This document shows, piece by piece, positions 8,701 to 9,278 of a stretch of 9,278 bases of DNA. Source of the DNA: an uncultured Porphyromonadaceae bacterium (GTDB lineage: Bacteria > Bacteroidota > Bacteroidia > Bacteroidales > Muribaculaceae); NCBI GenBank assembly GCA_947175455.1, contig CAMWMW010000035.1, forward strand, positions 1 to 9,278, written 5' to 3'. Below the pieces are notes generated by a model. It was not told the origin of the DNA. It made no database searches and worked only from the letters and a program-made list of their open reading frames with translations. The first letter of the stretch is position 1. The number at the start of each line of letters is the position of its first letter. The position numbers were made by a program, and so were the translations under genes.

Positions 8701-9031
8701 CCACCACAACGTCTTCAAGCATCTCTGCATTAAGGCTCAGCTCGATACGAAGATCAGATGTAGAGTCAGTCACTTTTACCTTTTTGGGTGAATAACCCAC
8801 GTAAGAAACCAGAAGGGTCTGGCCGGCAGCCGCACGAATCACGAAGTTACCGTCGATATCGGTGCTCGCGCCGACAGAGGTTCCCTCCACCTGCACGGTG
8901 GCGCCAATCAACGGCTCGCCTTCCGTGTCAACCACAATTCCTTTTATGGAACGTGGATCCGAAGCGGCCTGCGTGCTGAGCGCGAACAGTTGCGCTATCA
9001 GCAGACACATTAGGAAAATTGATTTTTTCAT
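5759..9031 (-). CDS. SusC/RagA-like TonB-dependent outer-membrane glycan transporter
   Basis: The protein has 1090 residues, typical for the family. Residues 1-22 are a Sec signal peptide (cleavage after STQAA). Residues about 28-102 are the carboxypeptidase-regulatory-like beta-sandwich found at the N-terminus of SusC proteins, with GEPLIGATVQVEGT and ATD-like TDIDGNF. A TonB-box-like DVVVVGYG lies at 107-114. The plug domain covers about 117-232, with LRGAAGLQV, PLIILDGMQF, DILKDSSSAAIYGAKAANG and VIIVTTKSG. The remainder is a 22-strand beta-barrel by family, ending in GINVTF with the terminal aromatic residue expected of outer-membrane barrels. There is no STN domain, which fits control by an HTCS rather than by a sigma/anti-sigma pair. 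The start is set by the signal peptide. The ATG is preceded by an AT-rich leader without a Shine-Dalgarno sequence. Role: energised import of oligosaccharides captured by the SusD partner. Confidence 0.97.
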   Translation of the reverse strand: MKKSIFLMCLLIAQLFALSTQAASDPRSIKGIVVDTEGEPLIGATVQVEGTSVGASTDIDGNFVIRAAAGQTLLVSYVGYSPKKVKVTDSTSDLRIELSLNAEMLEDVVVVGYGTMKKKDLTGAITQIDPNKIADSNPQTVQDILRGAAGLQVGYDPSAKGGGSLELRGKNSLGTESSPLIILDGMQFYGELSEINPDDIKQIDILKDSSSAAIYGAKAANGVIIVTTKSGSNTGKPSVTFSANWGINTRSSYRKYYDADGYLNYRSDWYKRDTYGVDANGNYVAYQSGQTNPGYYDYPSEANLAKYGITLDQWMGYSSNAADESPRSVFGRRIGLDEEALVFENFLNNETFDWYNYAFRTGLNQDYNIGLSGGTEKMNYYMSVGYMKNQGVVKGNDYNTLRASMRLSASVTKWLQIGANVNFQHRSDGDKALSYSDDLQNPNIMKFSPYASMYDKETGELLQFPMGGTNRFQPFRNQFYYQNYEELEKGYMVLNSKFFAKVTLPFGITYQFNVSPRYQYFWDRYFMSADLPNSSKADRGVNREWRKRFDWSLNNTINWDYTFNDVHHVMVTLAQEAEDRKYWSDRIEARAFDPTDALGFHNTQNASKELSNFSTNDTHESADALLARVFYAYDNRYMLTASVRRDGYSAFGQNYPHATFPSLAVAWNFANEKFMEPISDIWSTGKLRLSWGKNGNRDLGNPYIALANLGSGQGKTMNYLGPDGEVISDLKYLTMSRMANPDLRWEKTESFNVGLDLGFFNNRLNLSADWYYKKTNDMIMKMALPGFSGFTEVATNIGRVDNTGFELSLNSLNIANNVLEWNTNFTFSYNKNKIRHIDYQMENVLDENGNIIGQKEIDQPSKGWFVGQPISVIWDYKVDGIWQADQAEEAAKVGQKPGDYRIENYYTGDDIVDPVTGERTPVYNDKDKQFLGQTTAPMYLSMRNDFTLWKDFTISFTFYSKLGHKSRSWAYANGDNASDIIVHGLNTYEKEYWTPENPSDYFARLNARGPNGATSVPRVINRNFLRLSDLTFGYTLPRKWTQKAYMEKVRVSFGIKNLFTINPPKWSYGDPEDGNGLGTRLFNFGINVTF

Positions 9032-9037
9032 TTAAAC

Positions 9038-9075
9038 TAAGGTTAGTTATTGTTGTTTTATTTAAGGTTAAGTTA
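9038..9075. repeat. Pair of direct repeats just upstream of susC
   Basis: On the plus strand TAAGGTTAGTTA (9038-9049) and TAAGGTTAAGTTA (9063-9075) are the same apart from one inserted A. Their starts are 25 bases apart. The nearer copy begins 7 bases before the susC ATG, so it lies in the translation initiation region of the mRNA. It also forms the short inverted repeat CTAAGGTTAG. They may be a regulator or RNA-binding site, or simply part of an AT-rich leader. Confidence 0.4.
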
Positions 9076-9084
9076 ATTCGTGCC

Positions 9085-9116
9085 AAAGAGTATGCATGTT
9101 TCCATCCATACTCTTT
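9085..9116 (-). promoter_or_regulatory. Leader stem-loop upstream of susC
   Basis: A perfect 10-bp inverted repeat pairs 9085-9094 (AAAGAGTATG) with 9107-9116 (CATACTCTTT). Inside it, after a single mismatch, three more pairs (9096-9098 with 9103-9105) close a four-base loop. On the mRNA (minus) strand the loop is GAAA, a GNRA-type tetraloop, and the mismatch is G/G. The structure sits 53 bases before the susC ATG. No T-run follows it on the minus strand, so it does not look like a terminator for this operon. It could be a leader RNA structure or a dyad site for the regulator. On the plus strand a T-rich stretch follows, so a terminator for an unseen antisense RNA is a weaker alternative. Confidence 0.55.
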
Positions 9117-9262
9117 ATTCTCTTTTGGAGAATTGAGTCTGAGAGTTTTTCACTGATGCCGGAAAGGCTCCAATGACATCGCCTCCGACCTTGACAATCT
9201 TTGTTCTACCTAAAATTCATTATCATTATATAATCATCAATAATACCTCTCCATGAGTGTTT

Positions 9263-9270
9263 CAAAATTA
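9263..9270 (-). promoter_or_regulatory. Candidate -7 box for the susC operon
   Basis: The minus strand reads TAATTTTG here, an exact TAnnTTTG match. Its -33 partner would lie beyond the right edge, so the promoter cannot be confirmed. If used, the susC mRNA would have a leader of about 225 bases containing the stem-loop at 9085-9116. An 8-mer with four fixed bases can occur by chance, and HTCS-activated promoters may not need a perfect match. Confidence 0.25.
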
Positions 9271-9278
9271 CTCTGCGG

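Noticed and set aside
9191..9234. TTGACA and TATAAT on the plus strand upstream of susC, as a promoter for an antisense RNA
   Set aside because: The two elements are 32 bases apart, far from a working spacing, and Bacteroidota do not use this consensus. The nearby AATCTTTG misses the first base of the -7 box and has no -33 partner.
9225..9234. ATTATATAAT palindrome
   Set aside because: A 10-base AT-only palindrome whose flanks do not extend it is expected by chance in this AT-rich stretch.
9237..9278. Possible tail of an upstream minus-strand gene (13 codons then TGA)
   Set aside because: Too short to tell from chance; one of the other two frames is also open for over 20 codons. Needs sequence to the right of the window.
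1..9278. CRISPR array, tRNA or rRNA genes, insertion sequence or integration site
   Set aside because: No regularly spaced repeats, no clover-leaf or rRNA-like sequence in the intergenic spacers, no transposase or terminal inverted repeats were seen.

Overview
The window is a compact polysaccharide utilisation locus (PUL) of a Bacteroidota bacterium, most likely of the order Bacteroidales. A SusC-like TonB-dependent transporter and a SusD-like lipoprotein sit as an adjacent pair. A GH43-type secreted glycosidase follows, then a sensor of the hybrid two-component system (HTCS) type. The AU-rich leaders without a clear Shine-Dalgarno sequence, and a TTTG/TAnnTTTG promoter in front of the sensor, fit the same group. 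The roughly balanced base composition and protein style would suit a gut Bacteroidales such as Muribaculaceae or Bacteroidaceae, but genus cannot be decided from this sequence.

All four genes lie on the minus strand, so transcription runs from right to left. At the right end, 9032-9278 is a 247-base leader with no gene I can support. It holds a 10-bp inverted repeat with a GAAA loop on the mRNA strand and two near-identical direct repeats close to the start codon. Next come the SusC-like transporter (5759-9031) and, 22 bases later, the SusD-like lipoprotein (3700-5736). A 117-base spacer with a strong GC-rich hairpin leads to the GH43-family enzyme (2449-3582). After a 78-base spacer carrying its own consensus promoter comes the sensor gene (1-2370). 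It runs off the left edge just before the expected membrane helix and kinase domains, and it is open in one frame for 790 codons.

Inferred working model: surface SusD and SusC capture and import an oligosaccharide, the GH43 enzyme trims it in the periplasm, and the propeller sensor binds a breakdown product and switches on the susC promoter. The hairpin after susD would lower enzyme expression relative to the transporter pair. The separate promoter would keep the sensor present before induction. The GH43 sequence most resembles the branch that includes exo-beta-1,3-galactanases, which hints at a galactan or arabinogalactan side-chain substrate. That is inference only.

I did not find a clearly new system. 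The most interesting items are the structured susC leader, the attenuator-like hairpin, the repeat built around the sensor promoter, and the GH43 active site that appears to lack the usual aspartate base.
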